The position numbers and the translations under genes are program-made. The notes beneath the pieces are model-generated. The model saw only the letters and a list, made by a program, of their open reading frames with translations, ran no database searches and was not told where the DNA came from. Shown here in pieces: positions 6,858 to 13,166 of a stretch of DNA of 20,633 nucleotides; the stretch's first letter is position 1, and each line of letters opens with the position of its first letter. Source of the stretch: DATBLE01 sp046735055 (GTDB lineage: Bacteria; Actinomycetota; Thermoleophilia; Gaiellales; Gaiellaceae); contig JBKPSO010000220.1 in NCBI GenBank assembly GCA_046735055.1, forward strand, positions 1 to 20,633, read 5' to 3'.

Positions 6858-7340
6858 CTAGGCGACTGCCGGGATCGCTCGCACCTTCTCCTCGGACTCG
6901 TACGTCGGGCCGTAGCCGAGCAGCCGGCCCAGCGGAGCTCCCAACGCGAGCCCGGCAGCCTGGATCCAGGCGGGCGGGAAGGGGAGGCGCACCGTGTCGA
7001 AGTGCGCCTTCGCGATCACGGCCAGCCGGAGCGGATTCGGCATGCCCTTGCGGTTCGTCTTGCCGTCGGCGGCGAGCGCGAACATCGTCTCGAGCAGCGA
7101 CTCGAACTGGAGCGCCGGCCGCACCTCGCAGACAAACCGGACCGGCTCGTCGCCCGCGTTCCAGAACTCGTGCGCCGTGCCCGCCTCGACAACGGCGACC
7201 TCGCCGGGCCGGAGGGTCAGCTTCTCCCCGCCGACCTCGAGGCCGAGCGTGCCCTCGGCGACCGCGAAGCGCTCGCTCTGCGACGGGTGGACGTGCGCCG
7301 CCGCGACGAACCCGTCGGGCTGGACGACGGTCTCGATCAC
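6858..7340 (-). CDS. Cupin-domain protein (5' end probably longer, frame broken)
   Basis: This is a conserved beta-barrel cupin. Motif 1 is HVHPSQSERFAVAEGTLGL (two His and one Glu as likely metal ligands) and motif 2 is LRPGEVAVVEAGTAHEFWN, with the last His. A C-terminal extension of about 75 residues (PNPLRLAVIAKAHFDT) is common in actinobacterial relatives of unknown activity. GTG 7340 is the only usable start in frame and gives 160 residues. However, the same frame upstream encodes LTGERITFLATSADTDGEAV, which looks like the family N-terminus and has no start codon. Removing one base from the GGG at 7412-7414 joins it to an ATG at 7429-7431. The gene is therefore either shortened, mis-sequenced or newly damaged. 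It ends at the shared terminator and diverges from lysE. Confidence 0.82.
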   Translation of the reverse strand: MIETVVQPDGFVAAAHVHPSQSERFAVAEGTLGLEVGGEKLTLRPGEVAVVEAGTAHEFWNAGDEPVRFVCEVRPALQFESLLETMFALAADGKTNRKGMPNPLRLAVIAKAHFDTVRLPFPPAWIQAAGLALGAPLGRLLGYGPTYESEEKVRAIPAVA

Positions 7341-7426
7341 GACTGCCTCGCCGTCCGTGTCGGCCGAGGTGGCGAGGAAGGTGATGCGCTCGCCGGTTAG
7401 ACCAACGAATTCCCACCGGTGCGGCG

Positions 7427-7432
7427 TACATT
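7427..7432 (+). promoter_or_regulatory. -10 box TACATT for leaderless start at 7439
   Basis: TACATT is a TANNNT hexamer ending 6 nt before the GTG of the LysE-type exporter. It overlaps the candidate upstream ATG (7429-7431) of the divergent cupin gene. Confidence 0.55.
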
Positions 7433-7438
7433 TCGAAC

Positions 7439-8038
7439 GTGGCGGATCTGCTCGCGTTCCTTGGCATCGCGGCCCTCGTGATCGTCACCCCCGGCCAGGA
7501 CACGGCTCTGACCATCCGGAACACGCTCGCCGCCGGCCGGCGCGGCGGCGTCTTCACCGCGGTCGGCGTCTCGAGCGGGCAGGCGGTCTGGGCGATCTCG
7601 GCCGCGGCCGGCGTGACCGCGCTCCTCCGCGCCTCGGAGCCTGCCTTCTTCGCCCTCCGGCTTGCCGGCAGCGCCTACCTCGTCTACCTCGGCGTCCAGG
7701 CGCTTCGCTCGGCCCTTCGCCGCGCGCACCCGGTCGATCTCGCACCGCAGCCGCGTCGCGTCCGCGCCTTCCGCCAGGGCGTGATCAGCAACCTCGGCAA
7801 TCCGAAGATGGCGGTCTTCTTCACGAGCCTGTTGCCGCAGTTCGGCTCCTCGTTCCCTGCGCTGCTGGCCCTCGGACTCGTCTTCTGCACGATGACGGTC
7901 GTCTGGCTGAGCGCCTACGCGGTCGCTGTGGCCAAGGCCGGCGACGTGCTACGCCGCTCGCGCATCCGCCGCGCGCTCGACGGGCTCACAGGGGTTGTGC
8001 TCGTCGGGCTCGGGCTGCGATTGGCGAGCGAGCGCTAG
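7439..8038 (+). CDS. LysE/RhtB-family amino-acid exporter
   Basis: This 199-residue integral membrane protein has about six hydrophobic segments. The two family signatures are present: VTPGQDTALTIRNTLAAGRRGG near the N-terminus (the usual PGPD appears here as PGQD) and NLGNPKMAVFFTSLLPQF in the middle. The length is normal for the family. Members export amino acids or derivatives (lysine, homoserine, threonine) using the proton gradient; the substrate cannot be read from the sequence. GTG 7439 is supported by a -10 box 6 nt upstream, and the hydrophobic segment begins immediately. The next gene starts 16 bp after the stop. Confidence 0.93.
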   Translation: MADLLAFLGIAALVIVTPGQDTALTIRNTLAAGRRGGVFTAVGVSSGQAVWAISAAAGVTALLRASEPAFFALRLAGSAYLVYLGVQALRSALRRAHPVDLAPQPRRVRAFRQGVISNLGNPKMAVFFTSLLPQFGSSFPALLALGLVFCTMTVVWLSAYAVAVAKAGDVLRRSRIRRALDGLTGVVLVGLGLRLASER

Positions 8039-8054
8039 GGGTATCCATCCCTTT

Positions 8055-8543
8055 ATGGCGAGCGCGGCGCGTGAGCTACACGGCACCGAGGACTACGCCG
8101 TCGAGACTCCCGACGGGTCGATCGGCCGAGTCGAGGAGATCTGGCTCGGTCCCGCCGGCGACCCGCAGGCGCTCGCCGTGCGCACGACCGACGGCGCGCA
8201 CGCGCTGCTGCTCGACCAGGACGTGGTCACCGTCGACCGCGAGCACCGCTGGGTCGTCGTCGGCGAGCATCCCACGCTGCTCGAGCTCGCTGCGCCGCAG
8301 GTCGTCTCGGGTAACGGGCGCTTCGCCGCCCAGTGGACGACGACGGGCGCGGTCGTCCACCCGGAGCCGTCCGCGCGCCTCGTCGGGTTCCGTGCGGCCG
8401 TGGAGCGCCACGCTCCGCACCTCGCCGTGCGGCCGCTGTGGCAGCAGATCGCGATCCTCTACGCGGCGGTCACCTTCATCGTCCTCTTCGCGGTCGGACT
8501 CGTCTTCTTCGTCGCCTGGGTCGCGACGGGCTCGCCCTACTAG
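8055..8543 (+). CDS. PRC-barrel-like protein with C-terminal membrane anchor
   Basis: The first 65 or so residues (YAVETPDGSIGRVEEIWLGP, then QALAVRT and a VVTVDREHRWVVV strand) resemble a PRC-barrel: a small beta domain with a G-x-IGxV turn. A variable linker leads to a single transmembrane helix at about 130-156 (IAILYAAVTFIVLFAVGLVFF), leaving a very short tail, so the barrel is probably cytoplasmic and tail-anchored. ATG 8055 is preferred because the longer frame to 7995 overlaps the exporter gene. TATCCA 7 nt upstream may be a relaxed -10. PRC barrels mediate protein contacts in photosynthetic, RNA-processing and membrane settings; no specific partner is apparent. Confidence 0.72.
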   Translation: MASAARELHGTEDYAVETPDGSIGRVEEIWLGPAGDPQALAVRTTDGAHALLLDQDVVTVDREHRWVVVGEHPTLLELAAPQVVSGNGRFAAQWTTTGAVVHPEPSARLVGFRAAVERHAPHLAVRPLWQQIAILYAAVTFIVLFAVGLVFFVAWVATGSPY

Positions 8544-8618
8544 ACTCGGTGGGTACTCGGCGCTCCTCCGTTAGCCATTTGCCGAGGCGGGTACATGCCA
8601 CGCGAGGAGGTGAATCGC

Positions 8619-8894
8619 ATGGCAACGAGCAAGCAGGTTCAGGCGGCCAAGCGGAACGTGAAGAAGGCGCAGGCGGCGGCGAAGCGCAAGCGCACCATCG
8701 CCCACCTGCCCGAGCGCACGCGCCGGAGCCTCGTCCAGCAGGCGCAGAAGGGCCGGCGCCGCGGCGGCGCAGCCGGTCACGCGCTCGAGGACCGGAACCG
8801 AGAGCAGCTCTACGAGCTGGCGAAGAAGAAGAACATCCCGGGCCGCTCCAAGATGGGGAAGTGGGACCTGATCAAGGCGCTGCGGAAGAGCTAG
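8619..8894 (+). CDS. Small basic protein with Rho-N/SAP-like C-terminal domain
   Basis: ATG 8619 is fixed by a strong Shine-Dalgarno sequence (GAGGAGGTGA, 8604-8613); an ATG at 8595 is too early. The 91-residue product is highly basic. Residues 1-35 are a Lys/Ala/Gln-rich helix (QVQAAKRNVKKAQAAAKRKR), like histone-H1-type tails. Residues about 55-91 (LEDRNREQLYELAKKKNI, then GRSKMGKWDLIKALRK) match the helix-extension-helix of the Rho-termination-factor N-domain/SAP-like fold, which binds nucleic acid. It is probably a nucleoid-associated or RNA-binding protein. Its strong ribosome site contrasts with the leaderless neighbours and suggests high expression. Confidence 0.78.
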   Translation: MATSKQVQAAKRNVKKAQAAAKRKRTIAHLPERTRRSLVQQAQKGRRRGGAAGHALEDRNREQLYELAKKKNIPGRSKMGKWDLIKALRKS

Positions 8895-8923
8895 CGCTCC
8901 CGCCTGTCACCAGTCGGCGGCGA

Positions 8924-9337
8924 TCACGATCCGTCCAGCTTCGCGATGTTCGCGCGCTCGTCCTCGTCCGGCTCCGCGACCGAGAGCCAGGCGTCGACGA
9001 TCTCTCTTGCCGTCTCGGGCGTCGTCCGCTTCAGGCTCATCACGAGAACGTTGGCATCGTTCCAGCGCCGCGCGCCCTCCGCGATCCACGGGTCCCACGC
9101 GAGCGCGGCGCGGGCGCCCGGCACCTTGTTCGCGGCCATCGACGTCCCGGTCCCGGTCCAGCAGAAGAGCAGGCCCTGGTCGGCCTCTCCGGCCGCGACC
9201 GCGCGCGCGACGTGCTGCGCGACGTCGGGCCACTGGTCGCGGTCGAGCAGCTCGACCTCGTGCCCGTGCGCGCGCAGCTCGTCGACGGCGGCGTCGAGCG
9301 CCTCGCCCTCGTCGTCCGAGCCGACCACGAACTTCAC
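8924..9337 (-). CDS. RpiB/LacA/LacB-family sugar-phosphate isomerase-like protein
   Basis: The fold signature is clear: MKFVVGSDDEGEAL at the N-terminus, WPDVAQHVARAVAAGEAD, the active-site strand GLLFCWTGTGTSMAANK with the candidate base C59, and RRWNDANVLVMSL. At 137 residues it is slightly shorter than typical RpiB (about 150). Canonical RpiB has a His after the first Asp and a His in the HN-AN motif; here these positions read D9 and W92. It belongs to a divergent branch, so ribose-5-phosphate isomerase activity should not be assumed. The GTG start lies 6 nt after a TAGGCT box. It converges on the basic Rho-N-like gene with a 29-bp gap. Confidence 0.85.
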   Translation of the reverse strand: MKFVVGSDDEGEALDAAVDELRAHGHEVELLDRDQWPDVAQHVARAVAAGEADQGLLFCWTGTGTSMAANKVPGARAALAWDPWIAEGARRWNDANVLVMSLKRTTPETAREIVDAWLSVAEPDEDERANIAKLDGS

Positions 9338-9343
9338 GCCTAC

Positions 9344-9349
9344 AGCCTA
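9344..9349 (-). promoter_or_regulatory. -10 box TAGGCT for leaderless start at 9337
   Basis: On the minus strand TAGGCT is followed by 6 nt and then the GTG of the RpiB-like gene. The same hexamer occurs at 19435 with nearly the same spacing. Confidence 0.55.
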
Positions 9350-9436
9350 GAAAAAGCGCTGCGCCGCTCTGCGGCCGCGCAGCGAACCCGGGAGAGGCTC
9401 CTCCGACCCCGCGGCCACTCTACTCCCAGCGGAACG

Positions 9437-9565
9437 GTGATACAAGTGCGGTGCGTGCACCCGGTTCGCACCCTCTTCCGGCCGATCGAGCGCGCCGTGC
9501 TCGGCGGGATGATGACGCTGGTCGCGGTCGTGCTGGAGCGCCGGCTGCGCGCACGGCAACGCTAG
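9437..9565 (+). CDS. Putative small protein of about 40 residues
   Basis: A GTG-started ORF (9437, or in-frame GTG 9446 or 9455) ends at TAG 9563-9565. The product has a basic head (HPVRTLFRPIERAV), a short hydrophobic stretch (LGGMMTLVAVVLE) and a basic tail (RRLRARQR). The residue pattern and G/C-ending codons look genuinely coding, but I do not recognise a family. It could be a small amphipathic or membrane-associated peptide. Its stop codon lies within the left end of the inverted-repeat element, so its last residues are directly beside the insertion boundary. Confidence 0.4.
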   Translation: MIQVRCVHPVRTLFRPIERAVLGGMMTLVAVVLERRLRARQR

Positions 9566-9731
9566 GAGGGCTTGGCGGGACGTTGCTCGTCGCCGGGGCG
9601 CGATGGTGGTCGAGATGCAAGGACGCAGGGAGCCTCGATAGTGGTCAACTATCGGGGCGACTGAGGACGCCGCAGACCGGCCGCCCAGCGCGTTCCGGCG
9701 ACACAGACCACGTTTCGCCAAGCCCTCCTGG
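9562..9731. mobile_element. MITE-like 170-bp element with long imperfect terminal inverted repeats
   Basis: The left end (from 9562) and the reverse complement of the right end (from 9731) share AGGAGGGCTTGGCG exactly. They continue with few mismatches through ACGT-G and CGCCGG--CGCG for about 42 bp, and more weakly to about 60 bp. The centre holds a hairpin with arms CCTCGATAGT (9633-9642) and ACTATCGGGG (9648-9657). The element encodes no protein. CAACG flanks both sides (9557-9561 and 9733-9737), a possible target duplication. It lies exactly between the small ORF and the stop of the ABC1 gene. This structure fits a non-autonomous transposon. Confidence 0.6.
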
Positions 9732-11297
9732 TCAACGCCGGCGGAGCAGGTCGCCGACGAGCACGAGTCCGGCCACGCCGGCCACGACGCCGAGCGTGAC
9801 GGGAACCCAGGTGTCGATCGAGTCGGCGGCCCCGGCGAGCACGGCCGCCAGCAGCGCCGCTCCGCCGGCGAAGGCGAGGGCGATGCGACGGCCGGCGCGG
9901 CGGATCGCGTCCTCGAGCGTCCTGCTGTCGCGTAGCTCGATCTGCAGGCCGGGCCCCGGCCGCGCCCCGGTCAGGCGCTCGATTCCCTCCAGCAGCCGCG
10001 AGGCGCGCAGCCGGAGCTTCTGCCACTCGTAGACGGCGCGCTGGAGGTCGAGCGCGCCTCGGACGCTGTCGCGGACGCCGCGGAACATGAACGGACCGAC
10101 GGCGGCAAAGGGGTCGAGCCCCGGATCGAGCTCCGAGACCGCGAGCTGCATCTGCCCGAACGCCTTGCCGGTCATCGCCAGGGCGGCTGGGAGCCGCACC
10201 CCGTACCGCGTCGCGATCTCGATCATCTCGTCGAGCATCGGGCCGAGCTCGATCTCCGCAAACGAGTCGACGCGGTAGCGCTCCATCCACGCCTTCAGTT
10301 CGCCGCGCAATACCTCGACATCGACGTCCCCGCGCGCCTCGCCCATCATCAGGAGCACGTCGGCGAGGAAGTCGGCGTCCTTGCGCCAGAACGCGAGCAG
10401 GAGCAGCAGCAGGAGCTCGCGCGACTCCTCCTCGAGCGTGCCGGTCATGCCGAGGTCGAGGAGGTGGATACGGTCGTCCGCCCAGAGCAGGTTTCCTGGG
10501 TGGGGGTCGGCGTGAAAGAATCCCTCGCGCAGCACCTGTCGGTAGAAGGCCTCGAGCAGCTGCTTGGCCGCCTCTTGCCTCGCCTCGCCGTGCGGCGCCT
10601 CCCGGAGCGGTACGCCGACGACCTCGTCCATCACGAGCAGTCGACCCGTCGAGAGCCGCGTGTGAACGTAGGGGACGGAGAGGCGCGAGTAGCGCGCGAG
10701 CACCTCGTGCATCCGCTCGATGTTCGCCGCCTCCTCGCGGAAGTCGAGCTCGCGGCGCAGCGAGGACGAGAGATGCTCGACCACGGCCGGGATGTCGACG
10801 AGCCCCTGGAGCGCCTCACGCCCCTCGGCCTTCTCGGCAAAGAGCGCGAGCAGGCCGAGGTCGCGCTCGATCTCCTCGGCCGCGCCGGGGCGCTGCACCT
10901 TGACGACGACGCGCTGCCCGCCGTCGAGCCGCGCGCGGTGCACCTGTCCGATCGTCCCCGCCGCGAGTGGCTCGGGCTCGACGTGCTCGAAGACGTCTTC
11001 CCATGGGACGCCGAGCTCCTGCTCCATCACCTGGACGACCTCGGCCTCGGTCAGCGGCGGGACGCTGTCCTGCAGGCTCGCGAGCTCGGCGACGACCTCC
11101 GGCGGCACGAGGTCGGGCCTGGTCGAGAGGATCTGGCCGAGCTTCGCAAAGGTCGGCCCGAGCTCCTCGAGTGCCGCCCGTAGCCGGGCCGCGCGGTTCT
11201 CACCGCGATCGAGCCGGTCGCGCAGGCCGTGCTTCGCGACCACGGCCGCGATCCGCGCCGTGCGCGCGGTCAGGTGCCCGCCCGCGAGCTCGGTCAC
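9732..11297 (-). CDS. ABC1/UbiB-family atypical kinase-like protein
   Basis: The 521-residue protein has the family's diagnostic features. These are the KxGQ motif (FAKLGQILSTRPDLVP, about 51-65), the Ala-rich loop AAGTIGQVH (112-120) replacing a Gly-rich loop, the ATP Lys K133 (VVVKVQRPG), the catalytic-loop-like FHADPHPGN with D264, and the DFG-equivalent LLDLGMTG with D281. Two hydrophobic helices at the C-terminus (about 478-515) anchor it in the membrane. Family members (UbiB, COQ8) support isoprenoid-quinone synthesis or lipid homeostasis through ATPase activity. No quinone genes lie nearby. The start GTG overlaps the USP stop (GTGA), so it is the last gene of a three-gene operon. Confidence 0.93.
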   Translation of the reverse strand: MTELAGGHLTARTARIAAVVAKHGLRDRLDRGENRAARLRAALEELGPTFAKLGQILSTRPDLVPPEVVAELASLQDSVPPLTEAEVVQVMEQELGVPWEDVFEHVEPEPLAAGTIGQVHRARLDGGQRVVVKVQRPGAAEEIERDLGLLALFAEKAEGREALQGLVDIPAVVEHLSSSLRRELDFREEAANIERMHEVLARYSRLSVPYVHTRLSTGRLLVMDEVVGVPLREAPHGEARQEAAKQLLEAFYRQVLREGFFHADPHPGNLLWADDRIHLLDLGMTGTLEEESRELLLLLLLAFWRKDADFLADVLLMMGEARGDVDVEVLRGELKAWMERYRVDSFAEIELGPMLDEMIEIATRYGVRLPAALAMTGKAFGQMQLAVSELDPGLDPFAAVGPFMFRGVRDSVRGALDLQRAVYEWQKLRLRASRLLEGIERLTGARPGPGLQIELRDSRTLEDAIRRAGRRIALAFAGGAALLAAVLAGAADSIDTWVPVTLGVVAGVAGLVLVGDLLRRR

Positions 11298-11689
11298 CGC
11301 TTCCTCCAGGGCAGGCGGAAGCCCTCGGGCGGGGCGGTGTCCACGATCACGACCGTACAGCGTGCGTTGTGCGAGACGCGATTGGGGATGTTGCCGAGCA
11401 GGAACTCGCGCCGCCCGCTCATCCCGACGTTGCCGACGACGATCACGTCGACGTCCTCGGCCTCGGCGGCCGCGATGATCGATGCGGCCGGGTCGTCCTG
11501 GGAGTCGACCCGGTACCGCGCCCCGGGCGCATGCTCGGCGACGTAGCGCTCGAGCTCCTCCTTCTCGCCGCCGGCCTGGAGGACGATCAGCTCGGCCCCG
11601 TACCGCTGGGCCATGTCGACCGCCCAGCGCACCGCCCTGGTGGCCGTCTCCGAGCGATCGGTGCCGACGAGGATGCGCTTGACGTTCAC
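11294..11689 (-). CDS. Universal stress protein (UspA family)
   Basis: This is a single Usp domain of 131 residues. It opens with VKRILVGTDRSETATRAVRW, where D11 faces the nucleotide, and carries the ATP-binding pattern G-x2-G-x9-G-N in VVGNVGMSGRREFLLGN (G86, G89, G99), followed by VSHNARCTVVIVD. It should therefore be the ATP-binding type. GTG 11689 overlaps the upstream stop by 4 bases (GTGA), with GGAG just upstream; the longer open frame reaching 12967 is a shadow of the oxidoreductase gene. It sits in an operon between a flavin oxidoreductase and an ABC1 protein, suggesting a joint redox or energy-stress response. Confidence 0.92.
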   Translation of the reverse strand: MNVKRILVGTDRSETATRAVRWAVDMAQRYGAELIVLQAGGEKEELERYVAEHAPGARYRVDSQDDPAASIIAAAEAEDVDVIVVGNVGMSGRREFLLGNIPNRVSHNARCTVVIVDTAPPEGFRLPWRKR

Positions 11690-13014
11690 AACGGCAACTC
11701 CTGCAGCGCCCACAGGATCGCCTCGGAGAACGTGGGGAAGGGCGGGATAACGTCCAGCAGCACTTCTACCGCCACCTCGGCCCGAATCGCGAGCGTCAGC
11801 TGCTGGCACCATTCGCCGGCCTCGGGCCCGACCGCGACCGCGCCGACGAGCACGCGCCGTTCGGGATCGGCCACGAGCTTGACGAAACCGTGCCGTTTCG
11901 GCCGCTCGTAGGTCGAGGAGCGCGGCGTGCGCTCGACCTCGTAGCGCCCGTAGACGAGGCCCTCGCCCTCGGTCCGGCCGACGGTCGCGACCTGCGGGTC
12001 GGTGAACGCGACCGCGGGAATCGCCCGGTAGTCGGCCGTGCGCTCCCGGCCGGCAATGTTGGCCGCCGCGACGCGGGCCTGGTACTTGCCGACGTGTGTG
12101 AAGAGCGCCCTGCCCGTCACGTCGCCGAGCGCGTAGATGTTCTCGGCGGCGCGCAGGCGGTCGTCGACGTCGATCCCCGTCGGCGAGATCCCGACGCCGA
12201 GCTGCTCGAGCCCGAGCCCTTCGACGTTCGGCTTCCGGCCCGTCGCGACCAGCAGGCGTTCCGCGGTCAGCTCGTCGCCGTTCGCGAGGCGAACCTCCGT
12301 GTGAGACACCGGATGGTGTCTGACGCTCTCGACCTGTGCGCCGAGGCCGACCTGAATCCCCTCCGCCTCGAATGCCGCCTGCAACGCCTCCGCCGCCTCC
12401 CGGTCGACGCGTGGAATCAGCCGCTCTTCGCGCTGCAGGATCGTCACCTCGGAACCGAGCCGCCGGTAGAGCTGTGCGAGCTCGCACCCGGCGGCGCCGC
12501 CGCCCATGACGACGAGGCTCGCAGGGACCTCGTGAGACGAGGTCGCGTCCCTCGTCGACCACGACTCGACGTCGTCCAGCCCTTCGACGGCCGGCGAGAC
12601 CGGGGAGGACCCTGTCGCGACGACGAGCGTGTCGTACTCGATCTCTTGCTCGCCTGCCTCGACGACCCCCGGCCGCGCGACGCGTCCCTCGCCGCGCACG
12701 AGCGCCACCCGCTGACTGTCGAGCCACTCGACCTGCCCGGCGTCGTCCCAGTCGGAGGTGACCCAGTCGCGCCAGGCGAAGATCGCCTTGACGTCCAGCG
12801 GCCATGAGGTCAGCCCTGGCGTCCGTGCGGCGGCGTCGCTCAGCTCCGGCGCGCGCAACAGGGTCTTCGACGGCATGCAGGCGAAGTAGCTGCACTCGCC
12901 GCCGACGAGCCGGGGCTCGACGAGCGTGATCGGCATCTCGGTATCGAGCCGCCGCAGGGCGCCACAAAAATGCTCGCCCGTCGAGCCTCCGCCCAAGACC
13001 ACCACGCCCGGCAC
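11686..13014 (-). CDS. FAD/NAD(P)-dependent disulfide oxidoreductase family protein
   Basis: The 442-residue protein follows the dihydrolipoamide-dehydrogenase/mercuric-reductase layout. An N-terminal FAD Rossmann fold (VVVLGGGSTGEH) leads to the redox-active pair C41-S-Y-F-A-C46 in GGECSYFACMPSK. It is followed by VVATGSSP, the NAD(P) Rossmann motif VVMGGGAAGCELAQ (about 168-181), ATGRKPN, the second FAD motif NIYALGDVTG, and a C-terminal dimer domain. Relatives normally end in a His-x-His-Pro-Thr catalytic segment; here it reads IPPFPTFSE (423-431), so the catalytic His is absent. The substrate is unknown. It is the first gene of an operon with the USP and ABC1 genes. GTG 13014 lies 6 nt after a TAAGCT box and has no Shine-Dalgarno sequence. 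Confidence 0.9.
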   Translation of the reverse strand: MPGVVVLGGGSTGEHFCGALRRLDTEMPITLVEPRLVGGECSYFACMPSKTLLRAPELSDAAARTPGLTSWPLDVKAIFAWRDWVTSDWDDAGQVEWLDSQRVALVRGEGRVARPGVVEAGEQEIEYDTLVVATGSSPVSPAVEGLDDVESWSTRDATSSHEVPASLVVMGGGAAGCELAQLYRRLGSEVTILQREERLIPRVDREAAEALQAAFEAEGIQVGLGAQVESVRHHPVSHTEVRLANGDELTAERLLVATGRKPNVEGLGLEQLGVGISPTGIDVDDRLRAAENIYALGDVTGRALFTHVGKYQARVAAANIAGRERTADYRAIPAVAFTDPQVATVGRTEGEGLVYGRYEVERTPRSSTYERPKRHGFVKLVADPERRVLVGAVAVGPEAGEWCQQLTLAIRAEVAVEVLLDVIPPFPTFSEAILWALQELPL

Positions 13015-13020
13015 GGGAGG

Positions 13021-13026
13021 AGCTTA
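13021..13026 (-). promoter_or_regulatory. -10 box TAAGCT for leaderless start at 13014
   Basis: On the minus strand TAAGCT precedes the GTG of the oxidoreductase by 6 nt. It would drive the oxidoreductase-USP-ABC1 operon. Confidence 0.55.
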
Positions 13027-13113
13027 CGGGGCGAAGACGGCGGTCGTTCTGGTGGATCTCGCGATGTGCACGGCGCAGGCCGGCCTCGTGCCGCGGCAGT
13101 CGTCGAGCCAGCG

Positions 13114-13154
13114 CGGCGGTGGGGTTGCCTGCGAGAGACCGAACCCCACCGCCG
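13114..13154 (-). terminator. 13-bp perfect hairpin downstream of haloperoxidase gene
   Basis: CGGCGGTGGGGTT (13114-13126) and AACCCCACCGCCG (13142-13154) are exact inverted repeats around a 15-nt loop. The hairpin begins 12 nt past the haloperoxidase stop on the minus strand. There is no T-tract after it, so it would be a non-canonical terminator or a 3'-end stabiliser. Confidence 0.6.
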
Positions 13155-13166
13155 GAACGCTTCGCC

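Noticed and set aside
6253..7557. Minus-strand ORF of 434 codons
   Set aside because: It runs through the terminator and antisense to the dioxygenase and LysE genes; the real minus-strand gene there is the cupin in another frame.
6994..8574. Plus-strand ORF of 526 codons
   Set aside because: It covers the cupin antisense and out-of-frame LysE and PRC genes; it is low-complexity Arg/Ser/Pro sequence typical of GC-rich shadows.
8333..9565. Plus-strand ORF of 410 codons
   Set aside because: Most of it is a shadow of the PRC, Rho-N-like and RpiB-like genes. Only its last 40 codons are kept as a separate small ORF.
11294..12967. A 557-codon reading of the USP gene
   Set aside because: Only the last 131 codons are Usp-like; the upstream part is an out-of-frame copy of the oxidoreductase gene.
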